From assembly GCF_019219095.1 (NCBI RefSeq), contig NZ_JAHUWH010000007.1, positions 62,001 to 126,000 on the forward strand: DNA of 64,000 nt. Direction: 5' to 3'. The notes under the pieces were generated by a model. The model was given only the letters and a program-made list of their open reading frames with translations, ran no database searches and had not been told where the DNA came from. Position 1 is the stretch's first letter, and every line of letters begins with the position of its first letter. The stretch is from Acidovorax sp. sic0104. GTDB taxonomy: Bacteria > Pseudomonadota > Gammaproteobacteria > Burkholderiales > Burkholderiaceae_C. Both the position numbers and the translations under genes were made by a program. Below are positions 1 to 8,761 of this stretch, one piece after another.

Positions 1-711
1 CGGCTAGCTCGGCGCTTTGGACAGCCGTTTTGGCAAGACCCCAGCGGAATAGCGGGCACGATGGCAGAGACAGTTGAACTTGGGCACGAAGACATCCGGC
101 GCCTTTTGGTAGGTTCCTACACCGGCTTCCGGAGCCCCTTCTTTCTCGTTCCGAGCAGCGTAAAAAAACAGTACACGGTGGCAGCGGATCTTCAGGGCAA
201 CCAGCATCTGCCGGACCTCCCGCTGACAAGCCTTGTGATCGAAACCACGCCGGAGTTGAAGAGGCTCACACTCGCCCCGCAGACGGTCAGTATCACGAGG
301 GCCGCGCCACCTGGCGGCAAGACATTTCAGCGATTCAAAGACGTCACCAAAGATGCAGCAGACCAGATGTACCGAATTGTCTGCAGAAGGATCTTCACAA
401 CCATCCGTTCACCGATGGAACCGATGCCAAAAGCAGACCTGCTCTGGACGCTAGCTCAAGGCGACAATCCATCGCTCGTAGAACAGCTGATCTTCAATCC
501 CCCTGACCAGACGCTGGCCCTGTTCTCGGTCAACCTTCTCGAAGGACAGCGATTAACCATCACACTCCGGCATCCAAACCTTAAGCACTTCCCGAAGACT
601 CTGTCCTACCTGCGCGACACAGTGTGGATCTCGGGTACTCGCCATGACTGCCTTCCCCCTCCTCCCCGCACGAGAAGCCAAGGTGTTAGGACCTACCGTG
701 GCAAGAGCTAG
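1..711 (+). CDS. Hypothetical protein, probably 5'-incomplete
   Basis: The frame is open from the first base of the window through an ATG at 61 to a stop at 709-711, so the true start may lie upstream of the window. From the ATG it gives 216 aa. Codon use is moderately GC-rich in third position, and neither the other frames nor the opposite strand offers a long ORF over 210-550, which supports coding. The protein is soluble-looking, with no signal peptide, membrane segment or motif that I recognise. It converges on the minus-strand gene ending at 779. The function is unknown. Confidence 0.5.
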   Translation, partial: RLARRFGQPFWQDPSGIAGTMAETVELGHEDIRRLLVGSYTGFRSPFFLVPSSVKKQYTVAADLQGNQHLPDLPLTSLVIETTPELKRLTLAPQTVSITRAAPPGGKTFQRFKDVTKDAADQMYRIVCRRIFTTIRSPMEPMPKADLLWTLAQGDNPSLVEQLIFNPPDQTLALFSVNLLEGQRLTITLRHPNLKHFPKTLSYLRDTVWISGTRHDCLPPPPRTRSQGVRTYRGKS

Positions 712-778
712 AACAAGGCATGTGGGACCCTCGGATCGGCCGAGCCAGTAGCAAGGCAGCGTCGGGTGGTCCCCAGCG

Positions 779-2005
779 TCAAAACGCTTGAATGTAGGCA
801 GCCTCAAGGCCTCGCGCCGAGCTGTAGGCCTCATCCATGTCCTCAAGTGCAAGCCCGACGTCGTACACCTCTTCCCCGCTGACTCCGAAGACCACACTGC
901 TACCGTTGCGCGCAATGTTGTATTCCCGGCCGCGATAGAACGCCACTGCGATCTGCGGTGATCCCTCTTTCTCGAACAATGCAAAGGGACCCGCATTGGC
1001 CAGCACCTCTGCATCCATCGTGGGTTCTTCCGGATCCCCTGCCAGGAACACCCTGCGGCTCTCGCTCCAGGAGTAGATGCGGAAGCTGGCGGCAGTGCGC
1101 AGCGCCTCCGGGGCTACTGAGTTCCACCAGTCGCACAAGACGCGCACGCCGGGATGGCTTTCGAACTCGCCCACTGCGAAACCCACCCCTTCACGCTGCA
1201 CCCTTCGAGCCTCGGCAAGCGCGTGTGCCAGCACCGCGCTGTCGCCGCGTACGGTCTCCCTGCCCCTGACCAGCTCAATGCCTGAGCGCCTGGCCAACTT
1301 CGCCTTCGAGACGCGGCTCCCATGAAAGTCAGCGATGCTAGACAGTGACAGTTCCTTGCCCTGAGCCCAGTGGATCTTGGCCGGGTTGTTCCAGATTCCG
1401 AACCACCATTCGCCGCCCCGGTACACGATGACAAACTTCTGCCCCTGCGGTGACTCGGGCGCCTGCACGCAAGCCGTGTCGAGAGAACATGCGGCGATGT
1501 TGGCCTCCTTGTACCAGCGCAGGAAGGAGTCATGCTGCCCCATCGAGGCAAGCTCTGTCAGGAGCGCACACACCGCGTCCTCTTCGGGATACCTGTTCGC
1601 CAGCTCAGCATGTGAGCCATGGACGGGCTCTCGCATGAGCACCCCCTCCACTACGAGGTCGGCGCGCTCCCGCAGAATCAGAACGGGCATGTCTGACGCC
1701 GGATCCACCGCTGTGATCGACCACGGCAAGATCCAGTGCTGGCTGCGCTCGATGGAAAGCTTCATGGCCGAATACGGCCCTGTGTTGAACAACGTCTCCA
1801 GAAACTCTTCGGGGGTCTCCTGCGCCCCGAGGAGAGCCCACCGGCCAGCAGGGAACTCGACATGGACAGTGGCATCGGCGCCGTCCGCCCCTCCCGCAGT
1901 GACTGCAACCAGACGAAATCGCCTATGGATGTTCTCGTACTGGTCGGGTGGGAAGGTACAGGCGCTGATCTGGTCACGGATAGCGAGACACTGGGCGTCA
2001 TTCAT
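779..2005 (-). CDS. Hypothetical protein (408 aa)
   Basis: This is a long minus-strand ORF with strong GC3 bias. I place the start at the ATG at 2005 (MNDAQC), because a GGAGG ribosome binding site lies 6 nt upstream; the ORF could extend 22 codons further without an obvious binding site. The middle has a tryptophan-rich stretch (GGEWWFGIWNNPAKIHW) and the C-terminal part a repeated beta-strand-like pattern. There is no signal peptide or membrane helix. I do not recognise the family. No gene overlaps it, and it is followed by convergent gene 1..711. Confidence 0.8.
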   Translation of the reverse strand: MNDAQCLAIRDQISACTFPPDQYENIHRRFRLVAVTAGGADGADATVHVEFPAGRWALLGAQETPEEFLETLFNTGPYSAMKLSIERSQHWILPWSITAVDPASDMPVLILRERADLVVEGVLMREPVHGSHAELANRYPEEDAVCALLTELASMGQHDSFLRWYKEANIAACSLDTACVQAPESPQGQKFVIVYRGGEWWFGIWNNPAKIHWAQGKELSLSSIADFHGSRVSKAKLARRSGIELVRGRETVRGDSAVLAHALAEARRVQREGVGFAVGEFESHPGVRVLCDWWNSVAPEALRTAASFRIYSWSESRRVFLAGDPEEPTMDAEVLANAGPFALFEKEGSPQIAVAFYRGREYNIARNGSSVVFGVSGEEVYDVGLALEDMDEAYSSARGLEAAYIQAF

Positions 2006-2120
2006 GGGGCCTCCATGGAGTTGATTGGATGCCCACCAGCGTATGCACTGCCCTTTAGAAATCCCCGCCAAGAGACACCCGATTCTGCGCCTTCAAACAG
2101 GTCGCAACCCCAAAATGTCC

Positions 2121-2561
2121 TCAGCCAAGGCGTGGGACAGCAAGCACCTCGCAGGCTGCGCGCTCGTGCTCTTGCACCAGCACATGCAACTCCACGGCAG
2201 CATCAATGAGATCCTGCTGAATCTCCGGGAGGGTCCACTTCTTGCCCTTCGAATTGGCCGAAACCATCCTCTCACGAAACTCCGGTGGCAGCAGGTCTAA
2301 TAGCGCCGGATCAAGTACCTTCTGATCGCCCCAGTGCTGGTAGTCCCAACCCCAGAAGTACCATCCTTCAGGGCGGTAGAGGCCATCTCCCGCACCTTGG
2401 AACGTGATGGATCCATGAACACGGAGCACCAGCTCGTCCATGCCGGCCATCCAGTGGTCGAGCGGAACCCCGTCGTAGGCGCAGTAACCCGCTCCGCCCT
2501 GGATGATCAGCCCTCGAAAGGGTGTCCCCGCGAGCAAGTTGTCAAAGTAGGCCTCAATCAT
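2121..2561 (-). CDS. Hypothetical protein, possibly 5'-truncated remnant
   Basis: From the ATG at 2561 the product is 146 aa, rich in Trp, Gly and Tyr (GWYFWGWDYQHWGDQK near the middle), with no recognised domain. The reading frame stays open upstream to a TGA near 2688-2690, and the extra about 40 codons read like protein (AIYGPQLWDGLDHRIPAR), but no well-placed start is visible there; TTG at 2621 is the only alternative. The gene may therefore have lost its original 5' end. It lies just upstream of, and in the same direction as, the 408-aa gene ending at 779. Confidence 0.55.
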   Translation of the reverse strand: MIEAYFDNLLAGTPFRGLIIQGGAGYCAYDGVPLDHWMAGMDELVLRVHGSITFQGAGDGLYRPEGWYFWGWDYQHWGDQKVLDPALLDLLPPEFRERMVSANSKGKKWTLPEIQQDLIDAAVELHVLVQEHERAACEVLAVPRLG

Positions 2562-2868
2562 TCCCGAATCGTACCCGGTCTGCGAGCCAGTCGGGCCACC
2601 GATGGCCCATCCGGGGAGCAAGGCGGCAGAGAGGCGAGCAGGAATCCTATGGTCTAAACCGTCCCATAACTGGGGACCATAGATAGCTCACACAACAACC
2701 GTGCCGTCTTCCATAAGTGTCACCGCGTCCTCGTCGCTCACCGTCCCGCACCAGAGCTACTCCTCAATGCGACGCGCCGACAAGGGCCCCGTCCTTCACC
2801 GCGCACAGTAGGCAACCGCTGAAAGCCGGGATGGCGAATCCACTCCCGGAAGGCGCATGCGCAGGCAT

Positions 2869-3141
2869 TTAGGAACTCCGGTACAGATTTTCACCACAGT
2901 GATTGCAAATGAAAACCCGCTGGGCATCTTCCCTACCGAAAAGTCCCCAGTTTTTTATGCTTCCTGAGCCGCACCTTGAGCACCTGAGTCCATTTTTCGT
3001 TTTGCACTGGGGGTTTTTGGCCAAATACTCGTCCATCGTCGGGTGAGATTTCCATCGGCTAACCATTCTCCATTTGGTCCTGTAAAGAAGGGCGACGACC
3101 CCGCCGAAAATAACCAAAAAAATTATCAAAAACTTCGTCAT
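2869..3141 (-). CDS. Small membrane-anchored zinc-ribbon protein (90 aa)
   Basis: Residues 4-20 (FLIIFLVIFGGVVALLY) form one N-terminal transmembrane helix. The C-terminal half carries two CxxC pairs (CSRCG about residues 54-57 and CNHCG about 79-82) that would bind zinc. The arrangement predicts a cytoplasmic zinc ribbon tethered to the inner membrane. The gene is clearly more AT-rich than its neighbours, with T-rich codons for Phe and Ile, which suggests recent acquisition. The partner and function are unknown. Confidence 0.75.
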   Translation of the reverse strand: MTKFLIIFLVIFGGVVALLYRTKWRMVSRWKSHPTMDEYLAKNPQCKTKNGLRCSRCGSGSIKNWGLFGREDAQRVFICNHCGENLYRSS

Positions 3142-3251
3142 AACTTTTGAGAATCAATAAAGTTGAATTTTCTTGAAGCGAAAAGCTAAGTAGTACGGAT
3201 CAGTGAACGGTCAACGGGGTGATGGTTTCTGTCTTCAGCTTTGCCATAGGC

Positions 3252-3554
3252 TTACCTCGCCTTGGCAGGGCTTTCGCCACGCTCATGCTTCAATGAACGA
3301 GCTTCACAAGCCATGGGTATTCCATCGAGGCCGAGAACCTGAGTAAAGCCGACGTCACTCAATCGAGTGCCATTCCGGATGTGGTCATGGGTAGCGGCCA
3401 CAAACTGCATACCCCGCACGCACACAGTGGTGACGAACAAGTGTCGATCCATCGTGACCTGCAGCGTTTGTGTGCCAGAAGCGGGGTGATTGCCTTGCGC
3501 AAGAACGGCGGTAGAGCCTAGGACAAGGCCAGTTGCGAGGAGTAAGGTCCGCAT
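3252..3554 (-). CDS. Small exported protein with signal peptide (100 aa)
   Basis: I place the start at the ATG at 3554 because the first 20 residues (MRTLLLATGLVLGSTAVLAQ) are a textbook Sec signal peptide with an AxA-type cleavage site. The mature part is about 80 aa with two cysteines that could form a disulfide. The open frame extends upstream, but that extension overlaps the end of the next gene and looks non-coding. The function is unknown. Confidence 0.7.
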   Translation of the reverse strand: MRTLLLATGLVLGSTAVLAQGNHPASGTQTLQVTMDRHLFVTTVCVRGMQFVAATHDHIRNGTRLSDVGFTQVLGLDGIPMACEARSLKHERGESPAKAR

Positions 3555-3606
3555 GAGGGGTTCCAAACGTAAAGCTGCGGGGTGAACCGGTAAAAGGTCT
3601 GCCGGG

Positions 3607-3852
3607 TTAGTGAACAGTGAGCGGTTCCGCATCCGCAAGGCTGAAAACCGTATGCACCTCGTTCCCCACGAACAAGGGCGCTGAGACCACCAGATCAACC
3701 GACATCAACAGCGCCAGCGAATTAGAGGCTTGCGCGAGCCCACCAAGGGCACGCGCAGCATCAGCCATTAGGAACCCCGGCCGTTCGCCATGGGCGGTGG
3801 CATGAGGGGTTTGCAAGGGGCGCAGGGCTTCGATGGTGTCAGCAAGCGTCAA
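3607..3852 (-). CDS. ORF in a shifted frame, likely C-terminal part of the next gene
   Basis: This frame has good coding character (for example MADAARALGGLAQASN and SVDLVVSAPLFVGNEVH) but no ATG with a ribosome binding site; a TTG at 3852 is the best separate start. The 145-aa ORF directly upstream stops at 3870 right after a run of five C residues on the minus strand. Adding one C there would join the two frames into one protein of about 230 aa ending at 3607. I see a broken gene or an indel in the sequence as more likely than a second gene. Confidence 0.45.
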   Translation of the reverse strand: MTLADTIEALRPLQTPHATAHGERPGFLMADAARALGGLAQASNSLALLMSVDLVVSAPLFVGNEVHTVFSLADAEPLTVH

Positions 3853-3869
3853 TACGGTCTCCAGGTAGT

Positions 3870-4307
3870 TCAGTTCGAAGGGGGCGCCCCTTGGGGCCAC
3901 AAGGCGACGGCCTCGCGAATCTCTGGAGTTGCCTCGACCACGCGCGCCGCCCAACAGCCATGCTCTGAGCACATCCGAAGGCCTTCGGTTCGCAGACGCT
4001 GGAGATAGACCTCATCGCCGGCACCGTACCCAAGGGAGGGCTCGACGCTCAGGGTGGCCAGATCGGTCCGCACCTCATAGGTCTTGCCACGCGTGACGCT
4101 GATCACCGTGCCGGCAACGACGCCCTCGCCGAACTTGCCAGTCCCCAGCGCGAAGACGATAAATCCAGCGCACACAAGTGCACCGAGGAAAACCAACGAT
4201 GTGAGCGACCATGCCATCCAGGCCAGCACGGAACTTCCCCGTTTGGGGAGTTTCCAGGGGGCGCTGACAGTTGCAATCCAAAAGAAGAAGTCGGCAAGAA
4301 GGGACAT
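3870..4307 (-). CDS. Membrane protein, N-terminal part (possible frameshift at its end)
   Basis: The product is 145 aa with two hydrophobic segments near the N-terminus (about residues 5-18 and 30-54), followed by a soluble beta-rich domain (GTVISVTRGKTYEVRTDL). This suggests a protein anchored in the inner membrane with one exposed domain. The C-terminal residues APPSN come after a five-base C run, and coding-like sequence continues in another frame to 3607, so the annotated end may be an artefact of a single-base deletion. The function is unknown. Confidence 0.65.
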   Translation of the reverse strand: MSLLADFFFWIATVSAPWKLPKRGSSVLAWMAWSLTSLVFLGALVCAGFIVFALGTGKFGEGVVAGTVISVTRGKTYEVRTDLATLSVEPSLGYGAGDEVYLQRLRTEGLRMCSEHGCWAARVVEATPEIREAVALWPQGAPPSN

Positions 4308-4408
4308 GCAGGAAAACTACGGGAGTGAGAAGGGGTGGACGGGGTATCCGGAAGGCATTGCGCCGATCCGCAGACACGCGAGCAAGCACATCGCAGCGCG
4401 GTCCCTAC

Positions 4409-4819
4409 TCAGGCCACCGCCCATGGCCCAAAGTACGCCGAGGGCAGGAAGGCGAAACCCCCTCCCACCACCATCGCCATGAGCCCGACCAGGAACAGGG
4501 CTCCCCGGTGGTCGGCGGAACGTTTGCGGAAGAGCACGCGCGTAAGCACATAGACCAGCGCAATGAGGACCGCGCCACCACCGAAACCCCGGAGCATTTC
4601 CTCGGCCTCGAACATTGGACGTATCGCGGCGACGTAGTCGATGGGACGCGCTGCGCTGCTGCCTTCGACGCTGACCCAAGCGAGCCAACGAATGCCAACC
4701 GCGACCAGGGCGCCGAGCAACAGATTCAACGCAAGCCATGGAAGGGGAAGAAGCACGACATCGCGTCGGTAGGCTTCCAGTGCCGATTGCTTGGCAGTGC
4801 TCGCAGAAGTGGTGTTCAT
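4409..4819 (-). CDS. Small multi-pass membrane protein (136 aa)
   Basis: The start is the ATG at 4819 (MNTTSAS). Three hydrophobic segments of about 20 residues are visible (LLPLPWLALNLLLGALVAV, a central AVLIALVYVLT and a C-terminal LFLVGLMAMVVGGG), with positive residues between the last two. It begins 16 bp after the stop of the DUF262 gene and probably shares its transcript. No family is recognised. Confidence 0.65.
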   Translation of the reverse strand: MNTTSASTAKQSALEAYRRDVVLLPLPWLALNLLLGALVAVGIRWLAWVSVEGSSAARPIDYVAAIRPMFEAEEMLRGFGGGAVLIALVYVLTRVLFRKRSADHRGALFLVGLMAMVVGGGFAFLPSAYFGPWAVA

Positions 4820-4835
4820 GTGGGTGATCTTTCGT

Positions 4836-5459
4836 TCAGGTGGCTGAGGCCTGCGCGAGCAAGCCCTGTACACGCGCGATTTCATCGTCACTGTGAGGGG
4901 TTCCCCCACGGTTGATGGAAAGGTAGGTCTGAAGCAGTTCTTTGCGGGTGTTGAACTCGTAGACGCCTACCTGAAGCCGGTAGTTCATCCGGAAGGGATT
5001 GAACGGCGTGTCCCTCAGGTCCGAGGCAACGATTCCGCCGAACACAGTCACCTGGTCTGCGAGGAATTTGCGCACGGCGGTGAGGCGCTGCACGCCATCA
5101 AGGCACTGCATCGTGAACGGCTTGATGTCGCCCTTCTGATCGCTAGGCCGGGTCCACTCAGGGCAGTTGAACAGGATTCGACCGGGAGACATGTTGCGCA
5201 GCATGTATTCGATGAAGGCCGACCGCTGGGATTCGGTCCACACGTGGCCGCGCTGGAAGTCGGGCAACAACTCAAGCGTGCCGCCCATGCTCACAACGCT
5301 TTCTTCCAGATCCGACAGCGTCTTCTCAAGGCCCCCAAGGTGCCAGTCAACCGTGTATGCAGGCTCTGCCAACGGCTTGATCAGGTCGTAGAGCTCCTTC
5401 GACCGGGGGCTCAAAGAATCCCAATACTCATTCGAGAGGCCACAGGGCGGTTTGGACAT
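4836..5459 (-). CDS. Solo DUF262 (ParB/sulfiredoxin-like fold) protein
   Basis: The 207-aa protein contains the DUF262 hallmark: LPDFQRGHVW followed by an LDGVQRLTAV motif, equivalent to the PxxQRxxxW and DGxQRLxxL signatures of this domain. In GmrSD-type restriction enzymes DUF262 is an NTP-binding regulatory or nuclease domain fused to DUF1524, but here no second domain exists. I chose the ATG at 5459; an ATG at 5519 is also possible. It is followed by a membrane-protein gene. Whether it acts in defence or as a solo nucleotide-dependent regulator cannot be told from the sequence. Confidence 0.75.
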   Translation of the reverse strand: MSKPPCGLSNEYWDSLSPRSKELYDLIKPLAEPAYTVDWHLGGLEKTLSDLEESVVSMGGTLELLPDFQRGHVWTESQRSAFIEYMLRNMSPGRILFNCPEWTRPSDQKGDIKPFTMQCLDGVQRLTAVRKFLADQVTVFGGIVASDLRDTPFNPFRMNYRLQVGVYEFNTRKELLQTYLSINRGGTPHSDDEIARVQGLLAQASAT

Positions 5460-5559
5460 GGAGTGCTTGCTTGTATGAAGGGAAAGGCGCTCACAAGGCA
5501 AGCGCAGATTGGGATTCATTGTAGGGCTGCGAGCCCCCGCCTTCAACCTCATATCCCGA

Positions 5560-6012
5560 CTATTGCCAATTAGACACACGCCCGGAACGATTGCCCGTGC
5601 ACGCTGAAAGCACCGGCAACACTGCCTCGACCCCTCGCCTCACCATGGCGTCCACCACCTCCCGCCTGTTTGCTCCAAACAAGCCCGTATCCAGCGCCTG
5701 CTTCAAGAGACGTTCGACCTCGCCGTCGAAATTGAGCACCAGCGCGTCTTCGTCAATCTGCACCCAGCCAGCTGCGGTCCCAGGCTTCACTGAAAGCTCG
5801 TCTGCAGCTTCAAGCACTGATAGGTCACCACGCTCGAAACGGCTGGCAAGGAACTCCCTATCAGCAACAACCAGTTCCTGCGCCACGAGCTTTGGCATTC
5901 CGTGCAGGCTCACCAGGGCGTAGAGGACCCCAGAGTTGAACTCCTCCAACGATGCGGTGGAAGGGGTTGCTGTCTTTTTGGACTTTGCCTTCGTGTTGGT
6001 CGTCGGATTCAT
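5560..6012 (-). CDS. Hypothetical protein (150 aa)
   Basis: The start is the ATG at 6012 (MNPTTNTK), followed by a basic, Thr/Lys-rich tail and then an acidic alpha-helical region. A DREFLASRFERGDLSVLEAADEL segment around residue 60 looks like a helix-rich fold, but I see no definite helix-turn-helix. It lies upstream of the DUF262 gene in the same direction, with about 100 bp between. The function is unknown. Confidence 0.65.
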   Translation of the reverse strand: MNPTTNTKAKSKKTATPSTASLEEFNSGVLYALVSLHGMPKLVAQELVVADREFLASRFERGDLSVLEAADELSVKPGTAAGWVQIDEDALVLNFDGEVERLLKQALDTGLFGANRREVVDAMVRRGVEAVLPVLSACTGNRSGRVSNWQ

Positions 6013-6160
6013 TTGTTTCTGCTCGAATGTCGAAGGTCGCAAGGTTCAAGAAGCACGCGAGATGAAAGGAAGGCAGGAAGACTTGGTAGCACGCGGCAGT
6101 GCTGGACCGCACTGCAGAGCGAATCGAGAGGCATGGCTATGCAAGTCAACACTACGCAGC

Positions 6161-6631
6161 TCAGAGCAGGCGATCCCGATCGGTAGGCTTCCTCAGAAGC
6201 CCAAGCCGATCCAGGACGGCCTCCTGCCCCGCTTCCACGAGCGCTGCGATCGCTTGTTGGCGGGACATTGGAACTGGCGACTCGTTCGGTACAAAGTGCT
6301 TCCCGTCGTAGTGGTAGGTCAGCCTGAAATAGTCCCCCCCGGTGCTGCGGGCCCAAGCCACCCAGAACATGCCATCGCCGTACCTTGGCCCGTCCAAGTA
6401 CAGAAGCTCGCTCGCGGCGCCACTCCACTGCACGGCCTGCCATCGATCGGACGTCAGACCCCGCCAAGTCTTGAACTGGCTGGGAATGAGGACAGCAGCT
6501 TCTTGGGTGATCTGGCTTTGCTCCAAATCCCTTGCATGTCTCCATTGGAGGACGGCCCCGAGTCCAACAAGCATTGTTGCCAAACCCACCAACCTCCAGA
6601 AATTGCTGCCAAGCCGGACTCTTTGCTTCAT
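6161..6631 (-). CDS. Membrane-anchored hypothetical protein (156 aa)
   Basis: The ATG at 6631 has a clear GGAG site 8 nt upstream. One N-terminal transmembrane helix (about residues 10-29, FWRLVGLATMLVGLGAVLQW) is preceded by basic residues, so the remaining about 125 residues should lie in the periplasm. The C-terminal domain is Trp/Tyr-rich. It lies 23 bp downstream of the next membrane-protein gene, with which it is probably co-transcribed. The family is unknown. Confidence 0.75.
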   Translation of the reverse strand: MKQRVRLGSNFWRLVGLATMLVGLGAVLQWRHARDLEQSQITQEAAVLIPSQFKTWRGLTSDRWQAVQWSGAASELLYLDGPRYGDGMFWVAWARSTGGDYFRLTYHYDGKHFVPNESPVPMSRQQAIAALVEAGQEAVLDRLGLLRKPTDRDRLL

Positions 6632-6654
6632 CAGAACTCCTATTGATTGGCAAC

Positions 6655-7104
6655 CTACGCAGGGACGGCCTGGGCAGCAACGGACCCGACGGCACCGAGC
6701 CTTTGCAACTCCTCACCGATGGCCTGCGCATCCAGGCGCCGACGCCCCATCTCAATGGCGAGCGAAGATAGCTGGCGGGCAGCACGGATGCATTGCAGCT
6801 GGTAGCCCAGCGCGCCCAATGCACACAGGGCCGCTGCAGCCACGGGGCCAGCCCAGGCCAGCCATGGCGCCGGCCCCGCGCCAACCAGTACCTCTACTCT
6901 CTGCAACGTCAGAAGAAGGCCCAGCAGGACACCCCCCGTCCAGGCGAAAGCCCTGGCGACGGTGCGAAAGTAGACGGGGCTGGTGACCGAGGCGAAGTAG
7001 CTGAAAACCAATTTCAGGTCTTGCTCGGAAAGTGTGGCCAGGACACGCGGTTCGGGTGTGGGGAGGAGCGCGGGTAGGTTCGCGGTTTGGGGGCTGTGCT
7101 GCAT
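6655..7104 (-). CDS. Two-pass membrane protein (149 aa)
   Basis: The start is taken at the ATG at 7104 (MQHSPQT). Two hydrophobic segments (AWTGGVLLGLLLTL and WAGPVAAAALCALGALGY) sit between a soluble N-terminal region and a C-terminal amphipathic tail. It is the first gene of a short minus-strand unit with the 156-aa membrane protein. No domain is recognised. The neighbouring gene at 7268 is transcribed divergently. Confidence 0.65.
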   Translation of the reverse strand: MQHSPQTANLPALLPTPEPRVLATLSEQDLKLVFSYFASVTSPVYFRTVARAFAWTGGVLLGLLLTLQRVEVLVGAGPAPWLAWAGPVAAAALCALGALGYQLQCIRAARQLSSLAIEMGRRRLDAQAIGEELQRLGAVGSVAAQAVPA

Positions 7105-7267
7105 GCACACATTCTCAAAGCGCCGAGGCCTCAAATGACCCGAGAAAGGCGACAAGATCCGTCGCGTATCGCATGTACCGGCAGGACCATAGGACTGCGC
7201 AAAAATGATTTGACCGAGGGATCAGTTCCCACCAGCATGACCTCACGAACTTCACCTGGAGGGAAAG

Positions 7268-8761
7268 ATGGGAACCCCACTGCACAAGCTTGTAGCAAGC
7301 CATGCCGGACCGGATCCGGCAATGGTGGTCAGCAACCGCTTGCTGGTCGATCTTCTAACGCGCCGCCTTGTCGTCGCGCTCAACCAGTTCGTCGGCCACT
7401 TTCAGCAGTACCCCGACCTTCCGGCCGTACAGATCGGACTGGATAGCTGCAGCTATCAACCAGGGAAGGCCAGCTGGAAAGTGAAGGTGCCGCCAGGCGG
7501 CGATGTCCTCGGCCTATTTTTCATGGAGAGTTCTGGCGGCTTCCAAGTGCGGTTCGCTGTCACCAAGGCTGGCGACAAGGCGGTCCAGCTATTCGACGTC
7601 GAACTCGACGTGGTACGCGTGACTGCTCATGGCAACGTGCAAAAGAACGTCCTCTCGTTAGGAGAAATCCAACTGGACTTCCGAAGCGCCATTCTCCCTG
7701 CGGCGGACGCCGCGAAGAACGCAGCAGATCTCGGTTTGACTGAGCGGGATGTCGCGCGATTGGAGGGGCTGGTGGCAGGCTCCATCGCTCCCACGACGGT
7801 GCGCCGGATTTTTGGTGGCTCCCCACGCATCGATCTGAGGCACATTTTTCCCACCGTCGTATTCAACGGAAATGGCGAGCTGGCGGCGATTGATGCAGGG
7901 TTGCTGATCGTTGCACGGAATGGCTGGACCCTGGACGAAGGCCAGAGGTGCCCTTGTGGCGCGCCCCCAGTGAAGGTAGACATCACGCCACCCCCTCCTG
8001 TGCAGGATGAGTACGACGGCTCGCCACTTCCGGTGGACGTAAAGGTCCCGCCGTCCAATTCCCCACCGTGGCCAGTCGATTCAAACGTGGCGGCCGACGT
8101 TGGCCTATACCTTCCTGATGCATCGATCAAGGCGCTCACAGGTGGCCCCTATCCGGCCATTGCGGGCTTCGCAAACGATGAAGGGTTTTTCGGCTGGGAG
8201 TACGACTACACCGTGGCGTTCACAGGCGTATCCCACACACTGAAGGACCCGAGAGCGACGATCGTGCTGGACATCAATTTCTACGTCGAGGGCAACGGCT
8301 CGGTCAACGTGGACATCCCCTGCTTTGGCAGAACCAACGCCGGCAACTTCTGGGCCAACAACCGCGAGGCGGGGCCATCGGTGTACCGAATTGGACTCAG
8401 CGCGCGCCTGCAGCCAGATGGAAAGATTGGCATCGTCGCTGAGGTTCTAGAAGTGCACATCCGCTACTTCAAATGTGACGGCGTAATTGGTGCGCTTGCC
8501 GCGCTGGCATATTTCGGTGGGAAGTGGGGCACGCTCGCTGCTTTCATCCTGAATGTCATCATCGCGAAATTCATCGGAGACAGCCTACCCAGAATGATCA
8601 GCTCCAGCCTCAAGGACGCGATGGGCAAACAAATGTGGACTTTGATCGACCTTGCAAAGCTCGACATCCGGTCAGTCTTCGGCCCTGGGTATGAAGTGCG
8701 GGAGGCTGTCAGCCGGGAGCCTGATTCCCTCCTGGTGGGCCTCGCGCCGCGCGACTACTGA
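7268..8761 (+). CDS. Large hypothetical protein with C-terminal hydrophobic segment (497 aa)
   Basis: The ATG at 7268 is preceded by a strong GGAGGG site. The protein is beta-rich and ends with a hydrophobic stretch around residues 398-430 (including GTLAAFILNVIIAKF) that could anchor it in a membrane or form part of a pore or amphipathic helix. A Pro-rich linker (TPPPPVQDEYDG and PPSNSPPWP) divides it at about residues 236-268, suggesting two domains. The 3' end overlaps the convergent 728-aa gene by 7 bp. The family is unknown. Confidence 0.8.
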   Translation: MGTPLHKLVASHAGPDPAMVVSNRLLVDLLTRRLVVALNQFVGHFQQYPDLPAVQIGLDSCSYQPGKASWKVKVPPGGDVLGLFFMESSGGFQVRFAVTKAGDKAVQLFDVELDVVRVTAHGNVQKNVLSLGEIQLDFRSAILPAADAAKNAADLGLTERDVARLEGLVAGSIAPTTVRRIFGGSPRIDLRHIFPTVVFNGNGELAAIDAGLLIVARNGWTLDEGQRCPCGAPPVKVDITPPPPVQDEYDGSPLPVDVKVPPSNSPPWPVDSNVAADVGLYLPDASIKALTGGPYPAIAGFANDEGFFGWEYDYTVAFTGVSHTLKDPRATIVLDINFYVEGNGSVNVDIPCFGRTNAGNFWANNREAGPSVYRIGLSARLQPDGKIGIVAEVLEVHIRYFKCDGVIGALAALAYFGGKWGTLAAFILNVIIAKFIGDSLPRMISSSLKDAMGKQMWTLIDLAKLDIRSVFGPGYEVREAVSREPDSLLVGLAPRDY

